Counted from the first letter of the stretch, positions 20,691 through 34,039 are shown. The stretch is DNA of 64,000 nt from Toxorhynchites rutilus septentrionalis (GCF_029784135.1 NC_073745.1:114380716-114444715); one strand, 5' to 3'. A program made the numbers and translations. The notes: a model not told the origin generated them from the letters alone.

Positions 20691-22106
20691 CGAAAAAAGT
20701 TACATTACTTTCTCGTGCTCGAGATAAGCGCAGCTGTTATTCTTAGTGAAGGAAGTTTTGCTACTGGCAAGAGAAACCCAATTACATACAAAATTCTAGA
20801 ACGACATTTACTTCCATTGTGACTAAATAAACTATTAATTTTGTCTGTTAATCTCAATAATCTCGAAAAAAGTTGCGCTAATATTGATCAATTGCTTCAT
20901 TATGATCAAGATTAGCGCAAATGCCATTCTTGTTGAAGGCAATTTTGCGATTGCGACACGAATCCAAATAACTCACACTGGAATGTTGTGACAAGACATG
21001 ACATTCACTATGATTTAGCTTGATATTCCTCAAATAATTATGTGGCGCACAACCTTAACGCATGCGTCGTCATAGCGTCAGTTCGAAGGTACCAACGAAG
21101 CTCTTATGATGACGGAAAACAAGCGATATTAACTGCTTCGAATAAAGGAAAAGTCTGAATATTTACTTCAACAGAGATCCATTATTCATACTCTAGCACA
21201 ATATATTCCTCTCCCGTTACATCCCACTTTGTTTAAATTTATTATCGCACTGCCAAACAATCGTCCATCATAGCATCAACATATTAGGTGATTGTTGCAT
21301 CGCACACAAAGCCATATATCGATGACTTGAAGCAACTAAATACACACACACTTATCTTTGCTTTGCGCTCTTCTCGACAGAAGCCCTTTCTGTTGATATT
21401 TCCGGACTCGATTAGGCTAGCTGTCATCCTTGGTAGAAATAGTTTTGCTACTGTCATGCAAAACCAAATCACACACAAAATTCCTGAACAACTATTTTCT
21501 TAGTGAGCCGATGATAACCTAGTTCGATGATTCCCCACACAATTGTGTAGTTCAGAACCTTAATGGATGTAACGATTGTAATTCCAGAGACATCAGCGAG
21601 TGAGTAATTTAGTCGCGTCCATAGCTTAATCCGAAACGAAGATCTGTGATGGTGCAAAACAAGGAAGAACAAGCGATATTCATTGCTTCGTATCTAGAAC
21701 AATACTGAAAGTTTGCCTCAGCGAGATCCAATATTTAGGCTCTAGGCAAATATTCTCCTTCATTCTTCTTCTTCTTCTTTTCTTTGTTCACGGAGACTTT
21801 AAACCGTTCCCCTTCGTTAATCGCCGGTAGGTTGCTCGTTATAGACGGCATGGGTAGGGAAGCTCAGAAATGAGCAGGAAAAATGTATGAGTAAATGGAA
21901 ATGCTTCTAGTTTTCATCAATTTAAACCGTTTACACACCAGAAGATTGTAATATATAGCATTAAAATTTTCGATTCGTTTGGTATGTGAAACGTCAAAAT
22001 CCGTTCGCGTCAAAAATAGTTATTAACGTTAACTTTTTTTCATAAAACGTGACCTGTTTTCTGATTCGGCATCCCTAATGAAAGACCTAGTTCTAGGTCA
22101 AAATTC
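20691..22106. repeat. Dispersed 1.4-kb repeat, copy A
   Basis: Matches the reverse complement of 44618-45985 over almost its full length. It contains three diverged internal modules with a TTTTGCTACTG-type core (around 20755, 20940, 21440), each followed by AACCCAATTACATACAAAAT-like sequence. The right end carries AACGTGACCTG and the palindromic CCTAGTTCTAGG. Non-coding. Probably a non-autonomous transposon, superfamily unknown. Confidence 0.75.
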
Positions 22107-22123
22107 GCCAGTGTTTTTACCGA

Positions 22124-22860
22124 TTGAGCGACAACCGTGTCTGGAATATCGCTAGTTTCATCCCTCTTTCTAGCCAAACCCTTAGTAGAGTTCACATCAA
22201 TGCGGACATGATTTCTAGATCATTCTCAAAACTCAAAACGTCGTTTAATCCGGGACCGCATGGAATCCCATCTGCTTTTCTCAAAACGCACATAAAAGAC
22301 TTGCTGGCCCCGCATATTCACACTTTCCGTGGACACCGGTGTTTTCTCTTGTAAGCTATCGCATATGTTCCCAGTTTATAAAAATTTTGCTGTGTCTCAC
22401 TTCTTACATTACTGACAGTATTATAAATCATGCTCAAACGGACGCCATCTATACTGATTTGACAGCAGCCTTCGATAAATTGAATCACCGTATAGCTATC
22501 GCCAAACTGGACATTCAGCGTGTCAGCGAGGTCAAGGACCTGGGAGTTATTTAAGACACGCAACTCTCATTTAAATCGCACATCTCGTTCATGATCAATA
22601 TAGCGTCCAGAACTATGGGTTTCATCTTCAACTTCACGGTTGCCTACGCCTACTGCGTCGAAAGAGTTGAATCAGTTCAACGAAGTGAGACGTGCACTTC
22701 GTAGATTGCCGTGGACAGACCCCTTCCGATTGCCGAGCTAAGAGAGTCGTTATCAGCTAATCGATTTGGAATCTTTGTCAGTCCGTAGAGACACAGCCCG
22801 AGCTTTGCTGATAGCTCATGTTTTGCAAGGACAGCTTTTTGTAATTTTCCAGGGATATCG
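22124..22860 (+). pseudogene. LINE reverse transcriptase relic with internal deletion
   Basis: Plus-strand reading gives ISRSFSKLKTSFNPGPHGIP with FLKTHI (fingers region of a LINE RT). It continues with QTDAIYTDLTAAFDKLNHRI (motif A with the catalytic aspartate of YTDLTAAFD), then jumps to VKDLGVI and SFKSHI (a region normally about 200 residues later). The end is SLSANRFGI and similar ORF2 C-terminal sequence. The catalytic F/Y-A-D-D block is deleted and several stops are present. It resembles R1/Jockey-group LINEs. Confidence 0.8.
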
Positions 22861-22869
22861 AAGAGTTAG

Positions 22870-25202
22870 GTCATTCGACAGTTATCGATATTTTCGGTGA
22901 AAAAAAATCAATTGCTATCTATCTTTAACACTACGGGAAGTGGAGTCAGCTGAATGTTTTCGTTTTCGTCAACAAAGGTGAGTTCACTGTCATTTGCATC
23001 GATGGCCTTAGAATGACTTTATTGATCTTTGAATTTGCAAATATCCAACAAACGTTTGCATTGATATTTCCAGCTCGAGATACACAAAAAAGTGATTGTC
23101 CACAATGCGCTTCACAAAAATATCCTGTTTGGTGGTTTGCGATTTTCATTTTCAAACAGTTCTTGAACATTATAGTGGCGTGAGCATAAGTGGCGTTAGA
23201 ATCACTTGTCAGAGAACAATGATAAATGAAGCAGTTCCCTGTCGTGGCGGTGATGATCTCGCTGAATCGGGGTTGGAAAATTTCCAAACAATACCCCGCT
23301 CGAAGATGACGAGATCGGGTCGACAGATACCTCGGCTAAACAGTAATAAACCTGACAGCGAAGATGAGATGAGTATCGGTTTTTCAAAACGTAAATGTCA
23401 TTGAAGAGGGAGAACCTCAAACTTGCCTTGATTAACCTTGAACGCGCGAAATAAGTGTGAAGCGAATGAATTCGCGTGAGTTGCGAATAAAAAGAAGACG
23501 ACGAAACGGACGGAGAAGAAGACTGACAGAAATTATCGCACTCCGATCGATTTCATCGAACACGCAATTGCCGCAAAAATAAGCATCAATCGTTGGGGGA
23601 GAGAAGCGAAGGCTCGTGGATAAGTTTATTAAGTTATTCACGATGAACAAAGAACAATGACTGTTCGTCGTTTTGTAAGGTTAGGGTAATCAAGAGACGA
23701 GAGAAGTCGACGGTGCAAATATTGTGAGAGGTCTCGTTGTCGATTTGATTCACCCACTGGCCAAATATCTGAGGGCCAGTTGTGTTGAGCAGTTGGCGCA
23801 ATTACAGGAAGTAATCGAATTTGATTAATGACGGCCAATTATTGGTTTTGGTTGGTTGGATTGTGAAAAAAAAATCAATTGAAATGTGGCGTCACCGCCA
23901 CAAAAAAAACTTAACTATTGTTAAAAGAAAATCGACACCGGCGGTGGTGTGCATTCGTTAGTTCTTAACATAACGCCTTGTTGTGATATTTCCAAACATT
24001 CTAGTTCATTCAACTCCACAAACTAGTTTCGATTATATCCTAACACGCAAACATCAGTTCTCTCTTTTTTGTCCAATTTATTAACGCAACTGCGGGCTAT
24101 CAGAACCCCGTGTTCTAAAATGCTCATCTCATTTCGTGTTTTAATCGAGACGCACGTCGGGGATTCTTAAATAAAGGTTCGGTCTGTGACCGATTCCACA
24201 TATTCCCGTCTCCCGCTGCTAGAGGATGTCTAGGAGCAGGGGGAGCTCTGAAAAATCGGACCGGTTTCGTTAGGGGTCTCTCCAATGCCCAGCGTTTTTT
24301 TCTTTCTTAAAATCATTTGCACATTTATTTGTCTGCTGTTTTGTTTATTCAACACCAGCCGCGGAAGGTCTTTGAACCGATATTTTTGCGCTGACCGGTG
24401 GAACCAGTTGATCGTCACCACCCCTCGTTGTTTGGTGACTTCCATGGGATGTCTGAAGGGTCATTAGAAGCATTCAGCGGGAAGAATAAATGTGGTTTTT
24501 CTGTGGGATGAGGACAATCGCTGCGAATCGCTCCCCGTTTAAATCTGATTGTGAGAAATACAATATTTTCTAAATTAGGCAACGAAACCATGATGACGAC
24601 AGTTAACTATACTCATTCGCGAAATATTGAGACGCTACGAATTTAGCGGCAAGTCGAGTGCCTATTAGTATTTCTATATCCACCAATTTCATAACCGCAT
24701 ACCACGCTGAGGAGGAGGAACCTGTTTTCATCGCGATGAACGGTCTTCTAGCGAGCAACCTTCCCCTCGATTCATGCTATCCTCGACCTAGGATGGAGAC
24801 ATATTTTGTGACATTTGCATTTGCGGGAATGACAAAAATTATAACGGTTCGAAGCCAAACCTGAACCCCTTGAGCTTGTGTGTTTCTATGACGAGAGCTA
24901 CAAATCAAGTTTCGTATGCAAAATAATGCTAATAAATACGAATCGATGCGGAATAAGCGCACTCTTCGGATACTCACCCTTATCGGCTCAGAATGGTGTT
25001 ATTGAAAGAAGTATATTTTTGGTCAAAAGTAATGTTCAGATTCACAGTTACATTTTGAGATTTTTTTTAAAACTCGTATATTATGCAGTCTCAACAAATT
25101 ATACGATTTTATACATTTCATTATTTCATTCTAACTTGAACAGCAAAAAATCATTTAATTTTGAATAAATCGTTTTGCTGATTTATTCTTTATTTTATTG
25201 CT
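22870..25202. other. Anonymous, partly higher-complexity sequence
   Basis: No coding frame with recognisable motif. 23200-24900 is less AT-rich than its surroundings and could be intronic or intergenic host DNA, but nothing identifies a gene. Confidence 0.4.
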
Positions 25203-25214
25203 AGAACCGTGCAA

Positions 25215-25495
25215 TATCGTGCTCCCGTGGCCGAGTGGTTAGCCTCAAAACCTAACATGCCGGGGGTTCGGGTTCGATTCCCGTTCTGGTCGGGGAAATT
25301 TTTCTTCAAAGAAATTTCCTCTGACTTGCACTGTGGTCACGCGTATTCTAGAGCTTGCCACTCAGAATACATTCAAGGCGTGTTATTTGGCATAGAAATC
25401 TCAACTAAGTACTAATGAAAATGACGCAAGTAATACTACGTTGAGACGGCGGAGTTCCTCTAGGAACGTTAGTGCCATATAAGAAGAAGAAGAAG
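25215..25495 (+). mobile_element. tRNA-Ser/Leu-derived SINE (Feilai-like)
   Basis: Starts GCTCCCGTGGCCGAGTGGTT at 25221, a tRNA-Ser/Leu-like 5' part with an A box (25228-25242). A GGTTCGATTCC B box follows at 25271-25281. The body includes GACTTGCACTGTGGTCACGC and the tail is (GAA)n. The direct repeat AACCGTGCAA at 25205-25214 and 25496-25505 marks the target duplication. The family is widespread in culicine mosquitoes and is similar in type to Feilai, although I cannot confirm the name. It is nearly full length. Confidence 0.92.
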
Positions 25496-25680
25496 AACCG
25501 TGCAAATTAATGTTGATTCCACACCGATCAAATAACCGCCTCGTTTTATGCCCCAATTCTTTTGAGAGAGTTCTAAATTTTTTCACGAATATTTTTCGGC
25601 GTCTTGCTTATGATTTAAACATGTTTGTTTTCAGATAGACAGAGAGCATTTGAACGTATCTTCGAATGTAAGGTCGAATC

Positions 25681-25940
25681 ACCATAGAAACATTTATTGC
25701 ATCCTAAAACCTCCACATGCTAAATTTGGTTTCGTTTGCTTGATTAGTTCCCGAGTTATGCAGAAATTTATGTTTCATTTGCATGGTAGCCCCCACCCCC
25801 CTAAGAGAGGGGGGAGGAGTATCTAACCACCATAGAATCATTTATTGTACCCTAAAACCTCCAAATGCCAAATTTGGTTTCGTTTGCCTGATTGTTTCTC
25901 GAGTAGGGGGTCTTCGTAGCCTAATAGACCCCCCCCCCTT
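25681..25940 (+). repeat. 148-bp tandem repeat with C/G hairpin
   Basis: The unit ACCATAGAAACATTTATTGC... starts at 25681 and recurs at 25829 as ACCATAGAATCATTTATTGT, giving a 148-bp period. At the unit boundary, CCCCCCTAAGAGAGGGGGG can fold into a short strong hairpin. The second unit breaks off near 25905 into a GGGGGTCTTCG...CCCCCCCC segment. This repeat type is frequent in insects as part of larger dispersed repeats. Confidence 0.75.
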
Positions 25941-27200
25941 GGGTGATTTTTCGATTTTCAAAAAACTCAAACTTTGACCGCTTTGCGCCACTCTCCCTGA
26001 AGTCCGATTAAACTGAAATTTGGCATAGGGTGTTTATTCGAGGTGGTGAACATTTTGTATAGGATAACTTTTTGAAATTTTAGGGTCGATTTTTTCCCAT
26101 ACATTTATTGGCACCCTAATATAGATATGGTAGAGCCAATATGAGCCACTATGAGCGAGCGAAACAGGCAAAACATAGTTTGCCAAATACACGGCCTAGA
26201 CAGAGAAAAATATCTATTCTCGTTCATGCTTCTCTTTTTCACCTTAGAAAACATTTTCCACTGAGCAGTGTTCCCCTAACACGTACTTCAAAATTAATGT
26301 ACCTAGGAGAATCCGCTTTGCAAATACATGCAAGTCTGGGGTATTTTTTGTCGTTGAGTACTTTTGTACTCGCTTGTCGTTGTGCAGACCGGAATATGTT
26401 TCCCTAAAACGTACTTTTAAGCTGAGAAGCCTGAGAAAATCGTCATTTCAGATACTAGAGGTGAATGATTTTTCGCGATTCGAGAACTACGTAAACATGA
26501 GATGTGCGATAATTTCAGTGGGAAATGTAAAATACAATGATGGTTCGACAATTCTTCCGTTCACATATTTTGGTAGTCCTAGGCATCATATCAAACGTTA
26601 TAGGACGTTCATCAAATTTATTTGTAACTATTACAAAAATTTCGATGAATTCTAAAATAATATTCGAAGTGGTAAACAAGTTGATTGTATAATATAATTG
26701 CGTAGTTCTACTTCAAAAATATGCGGTCGTGTCCTAGATACAACCCCTTACATTTTTTCACAATAGCAAAAGTTGCTTCACTCTCAATGCTGTAACTCAC
26801 GAACCAACCGACCGAGTTCTATCAAATTATGACACGTATCCATCGAAAGATGGTGCTTTGTGATAGTTAAGTAGATTTTTGCAAGAGGCGCCATCTAGAC
26901 GTCAACCTAATGGACTTTTCAGCCGAACTGTTAAGGTATATGATTGGCGTTTCCGGGTTTCTCGGGTTTTTGTAATCCCTGTTTTCAGAGTATCTGGAAA
27001 ATGATCAATTCTATCATGCCTGACATCAGAGGGTGGAACATACGCTCGCTTCGAAGTGAATGGTTCCACCAATGAAATGTTCAAAAAGTGTGTTTGTTTT
27101 TCGTTTGGAGTGCGCAACCGAAATCTATTTTTTTTCCTCTTCTATCTCGAATTTCCGACATTCAACATAAAATACTCCTAGCAGAAAAAAAAGATGAAAG
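25941..27200. other. Anonymous repeat-like sequence
   Basis: Contains GGTCGTGTCCTAGATACAAC at 26725-26744, a small hairpin motif also seen near 60661. No coding support. Confidence 0.45.
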
Positions 27201-30200
27201 TATTTTAAAGACGTGCTAGTGTGGGTGAACATTGAAAGTGATGTCTGAATAATTTAAAATAAATCCGTGAATCTGAAATTCATATCGAATTATTTTTAAG
27301 CAATTGTTTATTTTTCATCCTCATCTTGGATTCGGTTCTGAGGATTCCGACTCTTTGCCTTGGAGCGCTGTTGTGGGGTTCGAAGAGATAGACGATGGTT
27401 GTTGGCTTCGGCAAAATCATACGCCAGACGACGTAAGTGCTCTGCAGTGGTCCGCCAGATCCTCAGACTGCTCACTCGTAAATACTTGTCTGAACCGCAA
27501 TAGGTGCTCGCTGGATCATCCCAGCAGAAGTAGAAATGTCAATAAAAGAAGATTCAAATCATGAATCACTCACTGATATGAACCTCTTCCTCAGAGTTGA
27601 TTCAGATATCGAGGTCTGTCGCAATCCGGCGCTTCGAGACTCCCTTCCGAAGCCTCTGTCGGGCCGTTTGAGCATTTCTGGAGTGCATTTCTTCAAATCA
27701 GTTTTCTTCTTGTGGGTCCCGTTGAAAATTTGATTGAAAACATTTTATGAGCCAAACTCTGGTGCGAACTCTTGCCCCAGAACCACTGTGCACCTTTGCC
27801 CCACAAGAAATTTTCGAACTAATCGAATTTTTTAGAAAAGCTCTTGAACTTTTATGTGAAATACGCACGCACTATCATCTACTATAGAATGAAGGTTTCC
27901 TTGACAGTGTAGTTTCGATCTTTCCAGTTATTTTAAGTAATTCATCATATCCAAAACTGAAAAATTAGATCAAAACATCGCAAAACTCTTTTTACTTCAT
28001 AACTTTTTGCCACTTTCATGAAATGTATCTGGTAATAATGTGTCAAACGAATATACTGTTGTCGAAATTTTATGCTCGTTTGCTTCAAAAAGGCCAATGC
28101 GCACTTTTGCCCCGCACTACACTATTGTTATTAAACTTACTGTTTCGCTGCATCAAACTGTTCCTCTTTTGTAGGCGAACATAACATTACTGCAAAATAC
28201 ACGGAAAGTTTGTTTATGCAGCGGAAAAACCCTAAAACTACGATCGGAAAACTCACATTTTCTGACAATCGAAGTGCTTGCTGTGTTCATGCTGCCGTTT
28301 CCCTCAACCTGTTAAATTTTAACAAACTTTTTTTTAGGTACATACGGTTCAACAGTAAAAGGAGATGACATTATAAAAAATCCAAGTTGAGCCGTACTTT
28401 TCTCAACTCACCCCGTGTTACCCTACTATCTGTTTATAACATTTGTGTTTTCGATAATGTATTGTCGGTGTTACACTTTTACAACTTTTTATTAATATTG
28501 GAACACTTATGAACCGATTACTCACAGATCGTGAAAGTATTTAGTATAAAATTGAAATCATCTCTCTGGTAAGCGGTAAGTGATTGCAATAAAGAAACGC
28601 ATATCACAGAAAAGGCAAAATGAATGAATAGGTTTAGTTTTTGCATCAGATGCATTTGAATGGATTTGAAAATAGAAACGGCATAATCCTTTAGATTTTT
28701 TTTTATCGATGCACACCTAAATTAGAATTATAAAGTTCCTCGAAATGTGAGTGGCTCGAAATGAAACAATTGTATTTCTTCACGTTCTCGATTCAAACGA
28801 GTGATTCTAAATTCATTTTCGATCGGTAAAGACGCTTTTGAAGCGCAAATGATAAATATTTGTTTGACTCTAACCGAGAAAGCTCTGTGTTTTTTCCTGC
28901 CACGTTCCTTTGGCTGAGTGCCATTCCATTAGAAATATTTCATCCACTTTGACGTCGTCACCTTCGGGCGTAATGAGTGAAAATATTGTTTCGCTCTTCC
29001 ATTATATGCTTACACTTCCTTATGCTTGCTCGGTTTCCTGCGAAACGGCAGAAGTAAGAGTATGATAAATTCTGACATCATTAAATTTACGGTTGACTGG
29101 CTTCCACGCCAACCCGTAAGGTCGCTTTTTGAGGTGTGCCGAGCGCTGTGACACTTTCAAGATAAACGTTTACCTATGCTGCTGCTTCAGCTGTTGGCTC
29201 GTCTAGAGTAAAACCCACCATCCAAATGTGGGATGGAAAAAGGTCATGTGGGAGCCTAATTTCCTTTGGTTGCAGCGAAGGATTTCATGGGGATTTTACC
29301 TCAACTAATAGTGGCTTTCCGAACGCTCCGAACTGCTCGAATCATTCTTTCAAATATAGTCTAAATAAATATCATCGTTTGGTGTATTTCACCTTTTGCC
29401 GTCCGACACATGCAAGCTTTATTATCTTCCGTTTTCATTAATCACAGTCACAATCTAGATCTTGGTTTATTATTACACAATTAATAAATTATGCCAAGCG
29501 GAAATGGCATCGACGACCAACCGTTGGATGCGACCCTCTGAACGTGACGTACTCTGCATTCATTAGAGATTAATTTCGCAGGGACAAACAACTCCTACGC
29601 AATCAGAGCTCCTCAGCGGAGCATCCACATCAGGGGTAGTTCAGTGTGGCGAAGACCACTTCAAATCAGGTCGTAGTAACTGCCATTCTGTTGGTGGCAT
29701 TTGCCTTCACTCTGGCTTCGTCCCGCCAAATTGTCAGAGCAACGCCCGGACAGAGAACAGAGCAGGAACATCGCGCCTCAGACGGAAATAAATGAGTTTC
29801 ATAATTAATGAACTCACATTTTCCGAATTTTGGATTAAATTACAACCGAAGCTTTGAGAGATTGCGATCACAAAGACGAGTACGATCTAGCGGTGGTCGA
29901 CGTTCATGTGAGCGACAGCAAAAATGTCGGAGATCCTGATAAATTGCCGCTCGTTATGATAGCTCACTCATCCGAGGATGCTGATTTTTTTTTGTTGAGC
30001 CACTGAATTGATGCGTCAGCAGAGACGGAAAAATGTGGGGGGCAATTGTAAAGCCCGGCAAACGTACTTTGTAGCTACGCGTCCGTAATACAAGTTGAAA
30101 GAGCCCTTCAACAAGCGGTAGCCACACACGCAATTAATTTCCGTGAAATAACGAATGAATTGAGAAAATTTTCGCTTGCAATTTGACTTAGTTCAGAAAC

Positions 30201-30989
30201 AAAAATATTACACTGAGCTGAGAAAATTGTTGGCACGAGCGGCAATGAGCAAAATACTGCGGAATTTGTACACAACACAACATGCAACTTAATCATCGGA
30301 AGTTTGTTGAGTTTGTAGAATTTTTAACCGATAAAAGTTCCTCGTTCATGGAAATAAGCTTCCTGCCGCACCGGTTGGCTGGTTTCAGCTCACCAAAACT
30401 TATGCATAAATTCAACAGTCCTTTTTTTGCTGCTGCTTCTTAAAGTTGCAACATTTTGCATTCTTTTTTTGGGTGTTGGTTTGTATTTTGGAGTCGACTT
30501 CATTGCTACAATCGATGCTTTTGATATTTGCTTGGCTGTCCAAAACTGTTAATTGCTATTTTTAGTTGATCTTGATAGTTGCGACTCGGAGGTAATTATA
30601 AGTTTTGGGGGTTTTGCTTGAGAAAACAGATTGATATAAATAAACAATACTGCACAATTATTTGTCTATGAAGAAGTATGAATTCAGTTCACGAGTCGCG
30701 CCTTTGGATTTAAAAAATCCAAAGCGTTAAAGTTGTCAGTTTTTTGCGATTATATTTCGTGTTCATCACTAAATCATGGGACTACCTTTAACATGATGCA
30801 AAATCTAGTCATTTTTGTCGAGTTCGAAAAAAATTGAAGACGCAGGGGCTCAAGCAAATAAACATAACATTTTCCGCGCAGATGGTCTACACGTAAGACT
30901 CCTGGAGCCTGATCGAGAATCGTCATTTACTGAATCCGGCTATTCTAGAACCGTTTTTTACCGTACACAATGATCAACATTAAGATAGA
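27201..30989. other. Anonymous; no gene recognised
   Basis: Includes a segment at 27750-28120 with two GCAC(C/T)TTTGCCCC-type motifs (27791-27803 and 28101-28113) that look like repeat subterminal sequence. 28900-29820 has higher complexity but no open frame beyond about 86 codons with any recognisable domain. Confidence 0.4.
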
Positions 30990-31460
30990 GGGAGATAGAC
31001 TTGTTTAAAAAAATATTAAACTTGCGAAAAAAAAGGATTTCGTTTTCGTAAATATTAATTGTATTTGTTTTGTAAAGTTTACTCGGTTAAAGATAGAGGG
31101 CGAAATATTTTTTTATATTCTTTCTGGAAAGCTGAGGTTTTTTCACATAATGTATCCCTAAATCAGAGAGGCTTTTTGTTTCGTTTTTGAGTTGTGATTT
31201 TTCAATATAAACCGATGATCCAAAAACGATTTTTTTAACTTTGAAAAAAAAATAACTCTACAGCGACAGGTAACACCTCTCTGATTTCTGGAAATGTTAT
31301 GTAAAAAAACTTCAGCTTTACAAAAAAAAATATTTGAAAATCGCCTTCTATCTTTAACAGAGTAAACTGTAAAAAACTGATTCTAATACTAATTACGGAG
31401 ATAAAATTAATTTGTATTATTTTTTGCAAGTTTAATATTTTTTTAAAGAAAACTATCTCA
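30990..31460. repeat. Fold-back repeat
   Basis: Arms 30990-31171 and 31276-31460 are reverse complements with moderate divergence. The best blocks are TTTAAAAAAATATTAAACTT, TTAAAGATAGA(G/A)GGCGA and AAATCAGAGAGG. A 104-bp spacer separates them. Non-coding. Confidence 0.8.
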
Positions 31461-32490
31461 TAGGTTTTAATTTGATATATCAATCATCTGAATCGGTCCA
31501 GTAAATCAAAAGTTATGATTTTTTGAGGTGGAAAAAAGAGAAAAACATGATTATTCGGACGATAGGTTAACTTTGAAGAATCATAACTCAAAACCAAAAA
31601 ATGAAGACTCTCTGTTTTTTTCGGAAATGTTATGTAAAAAAAATCAGTTTACATATAACTATAAGACGGACCACGAAAAACTCCAGACATCAACTACGAA
31701 ACACGGATAACGTGAAATCTTAATAAAAAATAAATTGAATGTTCACAGGATCACATGTATTATAACGACTTGTACTCCTAGACAATACTACAACATTTTC
31801 TGCATTTGGATGGACTACGGTTTACATTTATACAATTCATTTGTACATGAATTTTTCCTTTTGTGTGCATCTTGCTTTAACTAACCGTCCTTGAATACGA
31901 CCTTCTCATTCCCCTCCCCAAACTCAAGGCCACGAAAGTAAGCGCTGTGCGGTCCTGCTCCAGGGAGGTGGGATGGGATATCTAAACTGTTAAGTATACT
32001 TTCTGGAGTATCTTTTAGATTACTTTCAGTTGTGACAGTTGTGTTAAAGTTTCATTGTGAATATTTGAACTTGAATATTTAAATGTGACTTTACGAATGA
32101 CTACCAATTATACTACTTAATAAATGAATGTATAAATGAATAAATAAATAAATAAATAAATAAATAAATATATACAAAAAGACTGTAAATAAATAGATTA
32201 AAAAATGAACAAAACTGAATAAATATGCACACAAATAATAAATAGGTAAATAATGATGATGATGACTCACCTCATACCTCTTCAAAGGTTTGAACTGGCC
32301 GATTTATCTAATAGATAATATTTATATTTAACTAAATTAAGATATCAGTATTATAAAACAAAACAGCGAACTGACTCTGTTGTAGGCATGAATTTCTATT
32401 AATCGAACATCAAAAATAGGTAAAAACTTTAAAAGAAAAACAATGGTCCTATCCGTATCGACATTATCATAATGATAATCCCAACTTCAG
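31461..32490. other. AT-rich anonymous sequence with AAAT microsatellite
   Basis: A further diverged fragment of the preceding fold-back family (GGAAATGTTATGTAAAAAAA) is at 31623-31642. An (AAAT)n-type microsatellite lies at about 32121-32169. No gene. Confidence 0.5.
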
Positions 32491-32499
32491 ACCCAAAGT

Positions 32500-32630
32500 T
32501 TTTTTAAGGCATGTCAAGAAAATTTCCAACCCGGGATGATCCTTGACAGATTGGGAATCGAACCCAATATCTAAAATATCTACTTAGAACATGATAGAGA
32601 TCTGCCACATTCAGAAATACTCGATATTAC
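32500..32630 (-). mobile_element. SINE fragment with tRNA B box
   Basis: On the minus strand it reads ATTGGGTTCGATTCCCAATC followed by GTCAAGGATCATCCCGGGTT and GGAAATTTTCTTGACATGCC. This is the head-to-body junction of a tRNA-derived SINE known in mosquitoes. The A-box side is degraded. Boundaries are approximate. Confidence 0.6.
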
Positions 32631-32879
32631 CATCTTATAAAAAGATAGTTTACGACAATTATGAATGAGCTATCCCCATTCCAGTTTCCACTTCAGACCC
32701 ACATAAAAATTTCATTATGTATCAGTGTTCTGCCAGTGTTCCATTAACATAGTCCAGGCCCACCAAACGCGCGCGGGGCTCAAACTCTCGTAGACAACGC
32801 TTATTACTTTTTTTTTACAATATACATTAACAAAACAACAACAAAAAAATCATCATCATCAGTACGAACATGGTAGTTT
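32631..32879. other. Spacer
   Basis: No recognisable feature. Confidence 0.35.
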
Positions 32880-33445
32880 GACCTGTCAATAAATTTTATT
32901 AATTTTAATCAATTGAAAACATAAATTAATGATTTAGGAAAAAAAAAATATAAAACCTGTTTACAAAACAGTTTTTACGTGTGAAATACACATTTTCTTG
33001 AACTATGCCATTGTTGCTGCACGTTTAATTTCTCTGGGCATCGAATTGAAGAAATTTATACCTTTATATAACGATGAGTTCTGCGACCTACTAAACATAA
33101 AGTTGGGTGTTCTTGCATCATTCGCGTTTCTTGTATTGTATCTATGAACATCACTTCCTCTCTCAATTCGATGACACAAATATCGAAGCAGCATATCGTT
33201 CAAAATTTTGAAGTTGAAACCATTGTCATGTAATAAATTCTCCGCTTCACAGATAGCCACTGTAGCGCGTCCAACATCAAACTAGAGGAAGTGTATCTAC
33301 TACATCTTAAAATCAAACGCATTATTTTATTTTGTAAACGCTGCAATCTCGTTAATTGTGTATTATTTGCAAGGAATAAGATCGACGAGCAAAAATCTAT
33401 GTATCTAATAAATAATCTGAAAACATCACATGCTGCTGAAGACAC
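32880..33445 (-). pseudogene. LINE ORF2 C-terminal relic
   Basis: The minus-strand frame 33445-33200 carries FCSSILFLANNTQLTRLQRL and QNKIMRLILRCSRYTSSSLM with LDALQWLSVKRRIYY. After a frameshift near 33240, 33260-33003 carries LHDNGFNFKILNDMLLRYL, HRYNTRNANDARTP and SLYKGINFFNSMPREIKRA. This is the conserved C-terminal region of Jockey/CR1/L2-type ORF2 proteins, ending about 120 bp before an A-rich 3' end. A 5'-truncated copy, as is usual for LINEs. Confidence 0.85.
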
Positions 33446-34039
33446 TAATGGATTTTACTGACACCATTGCAATGTACAGTGATTACAATGCCAAAATATG
33501 TCACTTTTACACAACATTTTTTTCGAAAATGTGCACGAATGTGCATCAATACTCATTTTTGTCATTTTTTGTCATTTTTTTACGTCAGAGTTCGGAATAT
33601 ACCGTGTACTACTTTTCGAACTCGGGCACTTTCGGGAACATAACTTTTTAAACCATTTTTTCAGCGCATTTTACTCCATATTTTACCCTTTTTTTCATAC
33701 TTCATTTACTGTTGATGTTTATTTACAATATATTAATTCACTGTTTCTGTTTCTAGTTTGCTATCAGAGCTCAAATTTGAGTTATTTTGTGAAAGTGTCA
33801 CTGCAGTTGGTGAAAGAAATTGAACTTTCTTGGAACTTTGTTTTCGCGAACTGTCAATCAAAAAATCGAACGTCTTCTCAGAAAAACAGTTATATCTATG
33901 AAGGACTAACATATAGTTATTATGTATCTTCAGCAAAGTTTCACGAAATTCATAGTTCTACAATTCAATTTAAATTATTTCTCACATGTTCAGTTTTTAG
34001 ATTTTCGTTTTATACCCCTTACATCCCTTTTAGAAGTAA
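33446..34039. other. AT-rich sequence with an unsupported 184-codon ORF
   Basis: The plus-strand frame 33498-34052 is the longest one here without TE motifs. It is dominated by F, S, Y, H and L codons expected from T-rich DNA, has no domain, and runs into the palindrome at 34040. I do not call it a gene. Confidence 0.4.

Noticed and set aside
25221..25290. Functional tRNA-Ser/Leu gene
   Set aside because: A and B boxes are present, but the sequence continues into a SINE body with GAA tail and target duplications; no complete cloverleaf was evident.
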